The notes: generated by a model not told the origin, from the letters alone. A stretch of 5,549 bases of DNA from Anaerolineae bacterium (GCA_030598885.1 JAUVOZ010000136.1:1-5549); one strand, 5' to 3'. Shown: positions 1 through 5,549, counted from the first letter of the stretch. Program-made: numbers and translations.

Positions 1-12
1 AAGTGATTGTTA

Positions 13-1200
13 TCAGACCACCTTGCTCTCCAAAGCCGATCGCATTTGAGCCAGATGGATCAGATCATGTTCGGTGGCGATATTCACAACCTCGGATAAA
101 GTTGTTGGTCCGAATAATGAATGACGGGCGGAGCGAGACCAATCCTCCATATTGAGCGCTGTTAGAAGGGAGATAGTTTGCTTTCGAACTTGGATGATAT
201 CCGCCAACGCTTCGGGACTTGATTGATGGATGTAATCCCGCTCTTCCGCCCAACGATCTGTGTCGAAGGAGGGAAGGTGAGGATCGGTTTCGGTCAAGAT
301 CTTTTTAACCCGGGGGAGAGTGACCTCCTTTTCGACATCCCTCAGGTGGCACACGATTTCGATGGGTGCCCATCCATCCTCCGTCGGTCGTCGGGTCCAT
401 ATTTTTTCATCGAGATCAGTGGTCATACTAATTAAGGCGGCTAGGTAACCGCGGAGTCTCGCGATGAGAATTTTCGAGTGGTTAACCGCTTCTGGGCGGT
501 CTTGATTTGTGATACGTTCCAGCCATGGAATAACCTCGATTAACTGACCTCCAGGAAAGGCATCGAGCGGGGAACGGCTTACGTGGAAGACGGACATTCC
601 CATAGATTGAGCAGGAGCGATATCGTTTTCGGGGTCGTTGCCGATCATAGCGGCTTCATGGGGGGATACTCCCAATCGTCCCAGGATTTCAGCATAGTAC
701 TCCAGGTGGGGCTTGGAGAAATGGGAGTATTCATAGCTGGTGATCAAGGCATAGTTATAACGCTCGGCAGGTACACCAGCCCAGGCGAGGCGTTGTTTAA
801 TAGCTGTATGTGGAAAGAGTGGGCTTGTAGCGATGACGACTTCAAGTCCAGCCTCGAATGCGCTTTGAACAAGCTGTTCGGCTTCAGGACGATGGGTGGT
901 GAGCGTCTGAAGGGTCGGGAAGACTGTCGCGTAGAAATCACCGATTTGAGATCTAACAGCCGACTCGGGTAAGCCTAAAGCAGGGTAGAAAGCCTCGGCA
1001 AAGGCTTGTTCCATACTGACAGTTGGATCGAGGTTCCCCATCATCGCCCGTGTGCCGTGTAGCAACTCGGTGATGAAACGATCAGGCGGCACCATATCGG
1101 CCATGTAGGCTCCCAGCCGGTTGAGGTAGGTTGGGACGAAATCTTCCATGTCGTTCCCGAGCAGCGTGTTATCAAGGTCTAATAGCAGGGCAGTGATCAC
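13..1200 (-). CDS. HAD-family hydrolase fused to a C-terminal DinB-like domain
   Basis: This 395-residue protein has two domains. Residues 1-228 form a haloacid dehalogenase-like hydrolase. Motif I is DLDNTLL with nucleophile Asp8 and acid/base Asp10, motif II is Thr125 or Ser126 in VIATS, motif III is Lys163 in SKP, and motif IV is GNDPEND with Asp189 and Asp193. All catalytic positions are kept, so a cytosolic phosphatase-type reaction is likely; the substrate cannot be read from sequence. After a linker, residues 245-395 resemble the DinB/YfiT four-helix superfamily, with a plausible metal triad His285, His378 and His382 (the last two as HxxxH). Members of that superfamily include thiol-dependent transferases. 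The GTG start at 1200 overlaps the stop of the upstream Cys-rich gene in GTGA, and AGGAAG lies 4 nt before it, so the two are probably translationally coupled. The gene ends in tandem stops, TGA TAA. Domain calls are confident; the biological role is not known. Confidence 0.9.
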   Translation of the reverse strand: MITALLLDLDNTLLGNDMEDFVPTYLNRLGAYMADMVPPDRFITELLHGTRAMMGNLDPTVSMEQAFAEAFYPALGLPESAVRSQIGDFYATVFPTLQTLTTHRPEAEQLVQSAFEAGLEVVIATSPLFPHTAIKQRLAWAGVPAERYNYALITSYEYSHFSKPHLEYYAEILGRLGVSPHEAAMIGNDPENDIAPAQSMGMSVFHVSRSPLDAFPGGQLIEVIPWLERITNQDRPEAVNHSKILIARLRGYLAALISMTTDLDEKIWTRRPTEDGWAPIEIVCHLRDVEKEVTLPRVKKILTETDPHLPSFDTDRWAEERDYIHQSSPEALADIIQVRKQTISLLTALNMEDWSRSARHSLFGPTTLSEVVNIATEHDLIHLAQMRSALESKVV

Positions 1201-1538
1201 ATTTCTTCCTTAGAGGGATCTAATGGGGCAAGGGCTAAGTGGCACTGACCACAACCGATTTCGGGTTCCTTGACGATTTGCAGGGAGCGAGTGCAACTGG
1301 CAGAGATCTCTACCCGTTTGCGGAGGCCGAAAAAGCTAGAGGCAACTTTAGCCTCAAGCACCATATCAGGGCAGGCGTTAGCCATTAAGATACGCGGTAC
1401 CCGGCATTGGGCACAAAGGTCAGGACTATAGGTGCCCCCGCCTGGAGTACGATCGATAAGGCGGCACTCCTGTTTGGAGCGACCTCGATGGAAGTCTTCA
1501 TAATAAAAGGGGCATATGGAGCCAGTAGGAGTGCGCAT
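1197..1538 (-). CDS. Small cysteine-rich protein, probable metal binder, function unknown
   Basis: I do not recognise a named family. From ATG 1538 the product is 113 residues; a TTG two codons earlier, at 1544, would give 115. In the 115-residue numbering there are eight cysteines: C11, C27, C44, C47, C58, C84, C98 and C101, with His102 next to the last. Two CxxC pairs (C44/C47 and C98/C101-H102) plus the other cysteines suggest binding of zinc or an iron-sulfur cluster in a cytosolic protein. No signal peptide or membrane segment is visible. The N-terminal stretch CPFYYEDFHRGR and the internal LCAQCRVPRILMANACPDM look like conserved blocks, not random coding. It starts about 24 nt after the efp stop and overlaps the HAD-DinB gene by 4 nt, so it sits mid-operon. 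No Shine-Dalgarno site is seen; ATG is preferred because TTG is a rare start and TATAAT runs into that TTG. Confidence 0.8.
   Translation of the reverse strand: MRTPTGSICPFYYEDFHRGRSKQECRLIDRTPGGGTYSPDLCAQCRVPRILMANACPDMVLEAKVASSFFGLRKRVEISASCTRSLQIVKEPEIGCGQCHLALAPLDPSKEEM
1205..1210 (-). promoter_or_regulatory. Shine-Dalgarno site for the HAD-DinB gene
   Basis: AGGAAG lies 4 nt before the GTG at 1200 (AGGA is 6 nt away), inside the last codons of the Cys-rich gene. It supports GTG at 1200 as the true start and reinitiation after the overlapping stop codon. Confidence 0.6.
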
Positions 1539-1543
1539 AGCCA

Positions 1544-1549
1544 ATTATA
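1544..1549 (-). promoter_or_regulatory. Possible -10 box for a leaderless start of the Cys-rich gene
   Basis: A perfect TATAAT hexamer lies in the 24-nt efp/Cys-rich gap, five bases before ATG 1538. A transcript starting about 7 nt downstream would begin at or next to that ATG, which fits the arrangement seen for leaderless genes in Deinococcus and some actinobacteria. There is no matching -35 (CCGAGC at a 17-nt spacing) and no extended -10. The local AT-richness could produce the hexamer by chance. Confidence 0.3.
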
Positions 1550-1562
1550 TTGATTTTTCTTT

Positions 1563-2120
1563 TTATGCTCGGGTTAGGTAGTTGCCGGTGCGAGTATCAA
1601 CCCGGATTGTATCACCGGCTTCGACAAAAAGGGGCACTTGCACTCTGAGACCAGTTTGGGTAGTGACAATTTTGTTGGCACCGGTAGCGGTATCACCTTT
1701 AACCGCGGGCTCGGATTCTTCAACTTTGAGATCAACGGCGGTGGGAAGGTCAATATCCAGTGCTTCCCCCTGATAGAAAGTAAGTTTAACCTCAAGACCT
1801 TCGGTCAAGAAGTTAATCGCTTCGCCGAGCATGGAGGCATTTAATGTTGGTTGCTCGTAAGTTTCTGTATCCATGAAGTGGAAAAAGTCGCCGTCCTGGT
1901 AAAGGAATTGGACGGTATTATAGTCGAGCCGGATGTCTTGAATCCGATCACCAGAAGTGAACGATTTTTCCAGTACAGAGCCACTACGTAGATTGCGGAC
2001 TTTGGTCCGGATCGTGGCTTTACCACGCCCAGGTTTATGATGGGAATACTCCAATACCTTGTAAAGATCCCCATCCAACATGAAGGTCACGCCGCTGCGT
2101 AATTCGTTGACGTCGATCAC
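1563..2120 (-). CDS. efp: Translation elongation factor P
   Basis: EF-P binds the ribosome between the P and E sites and relieves stalling at polyproline stretches. The 185-residue length is typical. Three domains are visible: an N-terminal KOW-like barrel (about 1-63), a central OB domain (about 64-127) and a C-terminal OB domain (about 128-185) ending in the family signature VDTRTGNYLTRA. The loop tip that reaches the peptidyl-tRNA CCA end is KPGRGKA at 29-35, with Arg32 where Escherichia coli has the beta-lysylated Lys34 and Bacillus subtilis has modified Lys32. Arg32 is the residue rhamnosylated by EarP in Pseudomonas and Shewanella; no earP or other modification gene is in this window. 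The GTG start at 2120 has AGAAGGA nine bases upstream; an ATG at 2130 is out of frame. It is the first gene of a likely three-gene operon with its own strong promoter. Confidence 0.98.
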   Translation of the reverse strand: MIDVNELRSGVTFMLDGDLYKVLEYSHHKPGRGKATIRTKVRNLRSGSVLEKSFTSGDRIQDIRLDYNTVQFLYQDGDFFHFMDTETYEQPTLNASMLGEAINFLTEGLEVKLTFYQGEALDIDLPTAVDLKVEESEPAVKGDTATGANKIVTTQTGLRVQVPLFVEAGDTIRVDTRTGNYLTRA

Positions 2121-2129
2121 TAAAGACCA

Positions 2130-2136
2130 TCCTTCT
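2130..2136 (-). promoter_or_regulatory. Shine-Dalgarno site for efp
   Basis: AGAAGGA ends 9 nt before GTG 2120. It decides between the in-frame GTG and the nearby out-of-frame ATG at 2130-2128, which overlaps the site itself. Confidence 0.6.
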
Positions 2137-2150
2137 AAGGGAATGATGCG

Positions 2151-2180
2151 ATTATAGTCCTACCGGAATAGGTACGTCAA
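2151..2180 (-). promoter_or_regulatory. Sigma-70-type promoter of the efp operon
   Basis: The -35 box is TTGACG (2180-2175, five of six consensus bases) and the -10 box is a perfect TATAAT (2156-2151), with an 18-bp spacer. Transcription would begin near 2147-2144, leaving a leader of about 25 nt before the efp GTG, too short for a riboswitch or attenuator. The spacer contains CCTA-N6-TAGG, a small inverted repeat around CCGG that could be an operator but is too short to assign. This is the best promoter candidate in the window and explains transcription of efp, the Cys-rich gene and the HAD-DinB gene. Confidence 0.75.
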
Positions 2181-2181
2181 C

Positions 2182-2206
2182 GGGTGAGTTCAATTGATCT
2201 TCACCC
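2182..2206 (-). repeat. Inverted repeat between the 210-aa gene and the efp promoter
   Basis: GGGTGA (2206-2201) and TCACCC (2187-2182) form a perfect 6-bp inverted repeat with a 13-nt loop that contains the palindrome TCAATTGA. It begins directly after the TGA stop of the upstream gene and ends 1 bp before the efp -35 box. In RNA it could be a weak terminator hairpin, but no T-run follows. In DNA its place next to the -35 box would suit an operator. Either role is inferred. Confidence 0.4.
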
Positions 2207-2839
2207 TCACAATCGCCGTTTATCGAGAGGTGGATCAAGAAGGATAAAGACATGGATGTCTTCCCCAGAACCATCATGACGCAATCTTGCAGTAGGGTCG
2301 AGGGTTACCCTGCCCACTCTTTTTTGCGAGCCTGTCTTTACCGTTTCGTTCATCGCCACAACGGAATAATCTATGGGGTTGAAGTCGCCCCATGCCCGGG
2401 TTCCATCCTGGCTTTCGAAGCATACGGTGAAGCAGCCGTCCTCCAGCAGTTTAGCTACATCGGCCACGTTTTGAGCAGCTTTACAGGCTTTCTTAATAGC
2501 GAGACGCGTCCTTATTTCGCTCAGTGAGGGGTTAGTTCTGTCGTGATCATCCTGCCAATCACCCCACTGTTTGTCAACATTAAAACCCTCGCCCAAATCA
2601 TGCTTCCGGATGCTTTTATAAAGTTGAGGAAGGTCCACGCCATACTCGTGAAGGGTGGATAAAAGGTCCACGCCATCTAAGACGTGCAGGATCAAGATAT
2701 CGGATGAGTCGATGATACGTAACTCTTCGCTTAAGAGATGTCGCTTTATAAACGGCACCAAACTTTCGATGCCCTCCAACCGTTTTGGACCATCGTGCTG
2801 TCCGGCGACAAAGACATAGCCGTAGAAGACCTCAATCAT
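2207..2839 (-). CDS. Hypothetical protein, 210 residues, function unknown
   Basis: I do not recognise this protein. It has no obvious signal peptide, membrane span, nucleotide-binding loop or catalytic motif. Residues 1-85 look like a mixed alpha/beta unit (hydrophobic strands FYGYVFVAG at 5-13 and SSDILILHVLDGVDLL at 45-60). Residues 105-132 are helical and basic. Residues 134-203 look strand-rich (CFTVCFES, YSVVAMNE, IHVFILLDPP). GVDL occurs twice, at 56-59 and 67-70, encoded by a 14-bp direct repeat. The ATG at 2839 has GGAGG at 2855-2851, a long 11-nt spacing; the in-frame codons upstream reach a TAA without another ATG, GTG or TTG, so this start is the most reasonable. Base use resembles the neighbours. 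Codirectional genes, an open frame over 633 bp and a ribosome site support a real gene, but it may be lineage-restricted. It is separated from efp by an independent promoter. Confidence 0.75.
   Translation of the reverse strand: MIEVFYGYVFVAGQHDGPKRLEGIESLVPFIKRHLLSEELRIIDSSDILILHVLDGVDLLSTLHEYGVDLPQLYKSIRKHDLGEGFNVDKQWGDWQDDHDRTNPSLSEIRTRLAIKKACKAAQNVADVAKLLEDGCFTVCFESQDGTRAWGDFNPIDYSVVAMNETVKTGSQKRVGRVTLDPTARLRHDGSGEDIHVFILLDPPLDKRRL
2630..2676. repeat. 14-bp in-frame direct repeat within the 210-aa gene
   Basis: AAGGTCCACGCCAT occurs at 2630-2643 and again, identical, at 2663-2676. The period is 33 bp, exactly 11 codons, so both copies encode GVDL with the same codons. It could reflect a small tandem duplication whose second half has diverged, or a repeated structural turn. 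Confidence 0.6.
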
Positions 2840-3030
2840 TGCCAGGTCGACCTCCGTGGATGATGGGCTTCCTTAACCATTTCTACTCGAACTGGTTGCG
2901 GTCCATATTACATCAATTAAGTCTGCTGTGAAAGCAGCCGCCAGTAGGAAATAGTGGCTAAAATATATGGGGATGGAAAAGGGTCGCAGTCAATCGGTTC
3001 ACCGAACGGTGTGGAGTGACCTATGAAGGA
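2840..3030. other. Intergenic region between the DinG-like and 210-aa genes
   Basis: These 191 bp contain no credible open reading frame. The features visible are the GGAGG ribosome site of the 210-aa gene (2855-2851), a 5-bp inverted repeat CTGCT-N5-AGCAG (2923-2937), and CACCGAACGGTG (3000-3011) near the end of the DinG-like gene. An AT-rich patch at 2959-2967 lies 20 bp after TTGACT on the minus strand, too far for a standard promoter. A promoter for the 210-aa gene or a terminator for the helicase gene may be here, but neither can be assigned. Confidence 0.5.
3000..3011. repeat. Short inverted repeat downstream of the DinG-like gene
   Basis: CACCG-AA-CGGTG is a perfect 5-bp inverted repeat about 20 bp past the DinG-like stop codon. 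It sits inside a larger imperfect pair, GGTTCAC and GTGACC (2996-3021). No T-run follows on the minus strand, so it is at best a weak hairpin or a protein-binding site. Confidence 0.3.
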
Positions 3031-5549
3031 TTAAACTCCCAGCCAACGTGCAGCGGTTTTGGGTAGGTCCATTAATTTTCCAAGATGGATGGTGCATTGC
3101 GGGAGGGAATCAACAAAGGCGCGCCCGTAGTGTTTGGAAAGTATACGGCGATCGAGCACGACCACGACCCCTCGATCAGACTTTGTGCGGATCAGGCGTC
3201 CGAAGCCTTGGCGGAAGCGTAAGATGGCCTCAGGTAAGGTGAAATCGTTAAATGGAGATTCGTAAGTCTCGGATCGCGCGGCAACAATTGGGTCGCTGGG
3301 CACACTGAAGGGAAGGCGGACGATGACCAGGACCGAGAGCGCTTCTCCGGGGATATCCACTCCCTCCCAAAAGGACCGCGTTCCTAGCAACACTGCCTGC
3401 TCTGTGGAGCGGAATTCTTCAAGCAACGTATGCCGTGAAGCCCCCGAGCTTTGTTCCAAGATCTGAATTCCTTCCACGGCCAAGGGCTCACCAATAGCTC
3501 GAGCCGTGCGTCGTAATTGGTCATTAGAAGTAAACAGAACTAAAGTCCGCCCACGCGTTTCGCGGCAAAGGGCCACTAAACCTCTTTCGATAGCTCGTTG
3601 GTATGCGTGCCGATCGGCCGGTTCGGGAATGTCGTTGACCAGGTAGAGCAGGGCGGAGGTCTCATAGTCGAAAGGCGAGCCAAGGGCGATTTCTTCTGCG
3701 TCTTCAGCATTGAGTCGACGGCGGATGTAATCGAATTCGCCACCGGTTGTTAGTGTAGCCGAGGTCATCACCACCGATTCTTTTTCATGCCACAGGTGTC
3801 GCTCGACGAGGGGACCCACCTCAAGAGGTGCAGCGTGCATGGATAACTTGCCTTGGCCAATCTGTTCGTAGAGCCAATAAATCATCTGAGGATCCGCCTC
3901 GAAGATCATGTGATCGAGGTTGGTGAAAACCTCAGTCAGACTCCGGGAGGTGATTCTAGCGGCGAGAGCCAGGTTTTCAGTTGACGCTGAGCCGGTCAGG
4001 GCGAGATCTTCCAAGCCTTCACTAATCTCAGCCAGCGATTCGACTACTGTTGAGAGTGGGAGGCGAAGATCCTCCCAGGCAATTTCGACCTCCGACCATT
4101 CGGGCAACGTGCGCGTGGCTGGGACAATGCGTAACCGGTGACCATAAGGTCCAACCGGGTTCCCATCACGACGCTGAGCCATGAAGTCTGAGAGGGTTTC
4201 GAATGTGCGCCGGGCCAAGTGAATGCAATCAAGCGTTCTATCGGAAATGCTCGCTACCAACCGCTCGACGTTTGAGAACACTTCAGGCGTAAGTTGAGCT
4301 CGAGCAACGACAAGCATCTGACCGAGTAAACCACCTGTATGTCCCCCAAGGTCTCTCAATAGGTGCATTACTTCGCGTTGGCTGACACGAAAACTTAGTC
4401 CATTTGTAGTGGCTGCCTCCAAATGGTGAGCTTCATCGACGATCAGGTAACGATACTTCGGGATGACCCGGTTGCCAGTTGCGATGTCGGCTAACAGTAA
4501 CGCGTGGTTAACGATAACAACATGTGCATTCTCAGCCGCTAAGCGGGCTTTATAGTATGGGCAACCACCTGCGGTGTGTTCGAGGCAAGCCTCCAGGGAG
4601 CAGTCCTCGTTGTCCGCGGAAAGACGAGACCAGGTAGCGAATTCTCTCGGCAGAAGATTTATCTCCCCGCGGTCGCCTGTACCACCACTTTGTAGCCAGA
4701 TTAAGACTTTGGCCAGTACCCGCATCTCATCAGCCGATCGCGGCCCTAGTCTGTGTAAACTCTCAAGGTGACGTGGGCAGAGGTAGTTGGAACGTCCTTT
4801 CAACACAGCTGCCTGGTAGTCTGTCTCTAAGGTCCGGCAGAGGTCAGGGATATCTTTATGAATTAATTGGTCCTGCAGGTTGATAGTGTTGGTGGAGATT
4901 ACCACCCGTTCACCGTTTTGGGCTGCCCAGGCGAAGGCGGGTATTAGATAGGCCATGGATTTTCCCGTTCCTGTGCCTGCTTCTACTAATAGGTGACGTT
5001 CATCGGACAGGGCTTCGGCCACAGCACGCAGCATGGTGATCTGTTGATGTCGATGTTCATATGCGGGAAATTTGTGGGCAAATGGACCTCCCGGTTCGAG
5101 GATGGCGGCAATTTCCTCTCCATCCAGGGGGGTAATATCTCCAGCCGATGTGAGAGGTTCAGGTTGCTTCTCTAGGGGTGGAAAGTAATGGAAGGAGCTC
5201 TGAGGTGAAGGAGCCTCAGAACCTTCTGTTCGGGAGGGATGATGCAGGATTGAATCAAATACCCAACCAGCGCCCCATTCAATCTCAGCGCCAAGGCGGC
5301 TGATCTCCTCCACTAACATGTGGGGTAGATCTAAGGCTCTTTGGTATAACCTAAGGAAAATCTGATGGGTCGTTTGGGCATCATCCAGAGCACGGTGTGC
5401 AGTTCGAACCGGGACTCCCAGTGTGGTCGCTAGAGCTGCTAAGCCGTAACGCCCGGCATTAGGAAGCAAGACAGATGCCAGGTCAAGAGTGTCCAGTGTC
5501 TGATTGTATTTGAAAAGCCCTTTGGGCTGGAGGAAAGCCATGTCGAAGC
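3031..5549 (-). CDS. dinG: DinG-family exonuclease-helicase, 5' end beyond the window
   Basis: Numbering is from the Met at 5541, which is not the true start: the codons before it read Phe-Asp, completing the exonuclease motif II pattern FDMAFL. Residues 1-70 end a DEDDh exonuclease domain, with motif III His49 and Asp54 in HRALDDA; motif I lies upstream. A linker (about 95-150) leads to an XPD/DinG-like superfamily 2 helicase: Q-motif-like region YEHRHQQ (161-167), Walker A AGTGTGKS (Lys194), motif Ia ISTNTINLQDQ, DEAH box 369-372, SAT (594-596), motif V WEGVDIPGE (725-733) and motif VI QGFGRLIR (778-785). Cys255, Cys314, Cys319 and Cys327 are spaced like the Fe-S ligands of Escherichia coli DinG. 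The expected activities are 3'-5' DNA exonuclease and ATP-driven 5'-3' unwinding in replication or repair. The C-terminus is complete (TAA at 3031), and roughly 95-100 N-terminal residues are missing if it matches the Bacillus subtilis form. Confidence 0.93.
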   Translation of the reverse strand, partial: FDMAFLQPKGLFKYNQTLDTLDLASVLLPNAGRYGLAALATTLGVPVRTAHRALDDAQTTHQIFLRLYQRALDLPHMLVEEISRLGAEIEWGAGWVFDSILHHPSRTEGSEAPSPQSSFHYFPPLEKQPEPLTSAGDITPLDGEEIAAILEPGGPFAHKFPAYEHRHQQITMLRAVAEALSDERHLLVEAGTGTGKSMAYLIPAFAWAAQNGERVVISTNTINLQDQLIHKDIPDLCRTLETDYQAAVLKGRSNYLCPRHLESLHRLGPRSADEMRVLAKVLIWLQSGGTGDRGEINLLPREFATWSRLSADNEDCSLEACLEHTAGGCPYYKARLAAENAHVVIVNHALLLADIATGNRVIPKYRYLIVDEAHHLEAATTNGLSFRVSQREVMHLLRDLGGHTGGLLGQMLVVARAQLTPEVFSNVERLVASISDRTLDCIHLARRTFETLSDFMAQRRDGNPVGPYGHRLRIVPATRTLPEWSEVEIAWEDLRLPLSTVVESLAEISEGLEDLALTGSASTENLALAARITSRSLTEVFTNLDHMIFEADPQMIYWLYEQIGQGKLSMHAAPLEVGPLVERHLWHEKESVVMTSATLTTGGEFDYIRRRLNAEDAEEIALGSPFDYETSALLYLVNDIPEPADRHAYQRAIERGLVALCRETRGRTLVLFTSNDQLRRTARAIGEPLAVEGIQILEQSSGASRHTLLEEFRSTEQAVLLGTRSFWEGVDIPGEALSVLVIVRLPFSVPSDPIVAARSETYESPFNDFTLPEAILRFRQGFGRLIRTKSDRGVVVVLDRRILSKHYGRAFVDSLPQCTIHLGKLMDLPKTAARWLGV

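Noticed and set aside
583..972. Plus-strand open frame of 129 codons inside the HAD-DinB gene
   Set aside because: It lies wholly opposite a gene with intact catalytic motifs, its translation shows no domain, and no ribosome site or neighbouring plus-strand gene supports it.
1841..2074. Alternative minus-strand frame overlapping efp
   Set aside because: It is a shifted reading of the efp codons. The efp frame is full length and unmistakable.
2252..2527. Plus-strand open frame of 91 codons opposite the 210-aa gene
   Set aside because: Because the minus-strand gene is unassigned I weighed this alternative. The minus frame is more than twice as long, has GGAGG upstream and matches the strand of all neighbours, so the plus frame is taken as a shadow.
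2840..2845. Upstream CTG start for the 210-aa gene, 5 nt after GGAGG
   Set aside because: The spacing is better than for ATG 2839, but CTG is a very rare start and the gain is only two codons.
2923..2937. CTGCT-N5-AGCAG as a terminator of the DinG-like gene
   Set aside because: The stem is only 5 bp, lies about 95 bp past the stop codon and has no T-run.
2962..2993. Possible promoter for the 210-aa gene: TTGACT (2993-2988) and TATATT (2967-2962), minus strand
   Set aside because: The 20-bp spacer is too long for a standard sigma-70 promoter, and no better pair at 16-18 bp is visible.
1..5549. Mobile element, CRISPR array, toxin-antitoxin pair, tRNA/rRNA or other accessory system
   Set aside because: I looked on both strands and saw no transposase or integrase motifs, no regularly spaced repeats, no long terminal inverted repeats and no recognisable structured RNA. 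The gene content is housekeeping plus unknowns.

Overview
The window holds five genes, all on the minus strand, in a dense bacterial layout. It reads as chromosomal housekeeping DNA rather than a mobile or defence region: there is no transposase, integrase, tRNA, rRNA, CRISPR array or toxin-antitoxin pair. Base composition is roughly balanced and similar throughout. The protein content (arginine-type EF-P, an eight-cysteine small protein, a HAD-DinB fusion, and a DinG-type exonuclease-helicase with cluster cysteines) feels most like Chloroflexota, perhaps Anaerolineae. That placement rests on recognition of family style, not on a search, and is only moderately secure.

In transcription order (right to left): (1) 5549-3031, a 5'-truncated DinG-family protein with the end of a DEDDh exonuclease domain followed by a full superfamily 2 XPD/DinG-like helicase carrying four cysteines spaced for an iron-sulfur cluster. 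(2) 3030-2840, a 191-bp non-coding gap with small inverted repeats and no convincing promoter or terminator. (3) 2839-2207, a 210-residue protein of unknown function with a short in-frame internal repeat. (4) 2206-2121, a compact intergenic region with an inverted repeat and a near-consensus sigma-70-type promoter. (5) 2120-1563, efp, elongation factor P. (6) About 1538-1197, a small cysteine-rich protein. (7) 1200-13, a HAD-phosphatase-like and DinB-like fusion whose GTG start overlaps the preceding stop codon by four bases.

The last three genes look like one operon (efp, Cys-rich protein, HAD-DinB) driven by the promoter at 2180-2151. The DinG-like gene and the 210-residue gene lie upstream and may be transcribed separately. 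No new multi-gene system is evident. The points most worth a second look are the exonuclease plus Fe-S helicase combination, the HAD-DinB fusion, the unassigned eight-cysteine protein beside efp with its possible leaderless start, and the unidentified 210-residue protein.
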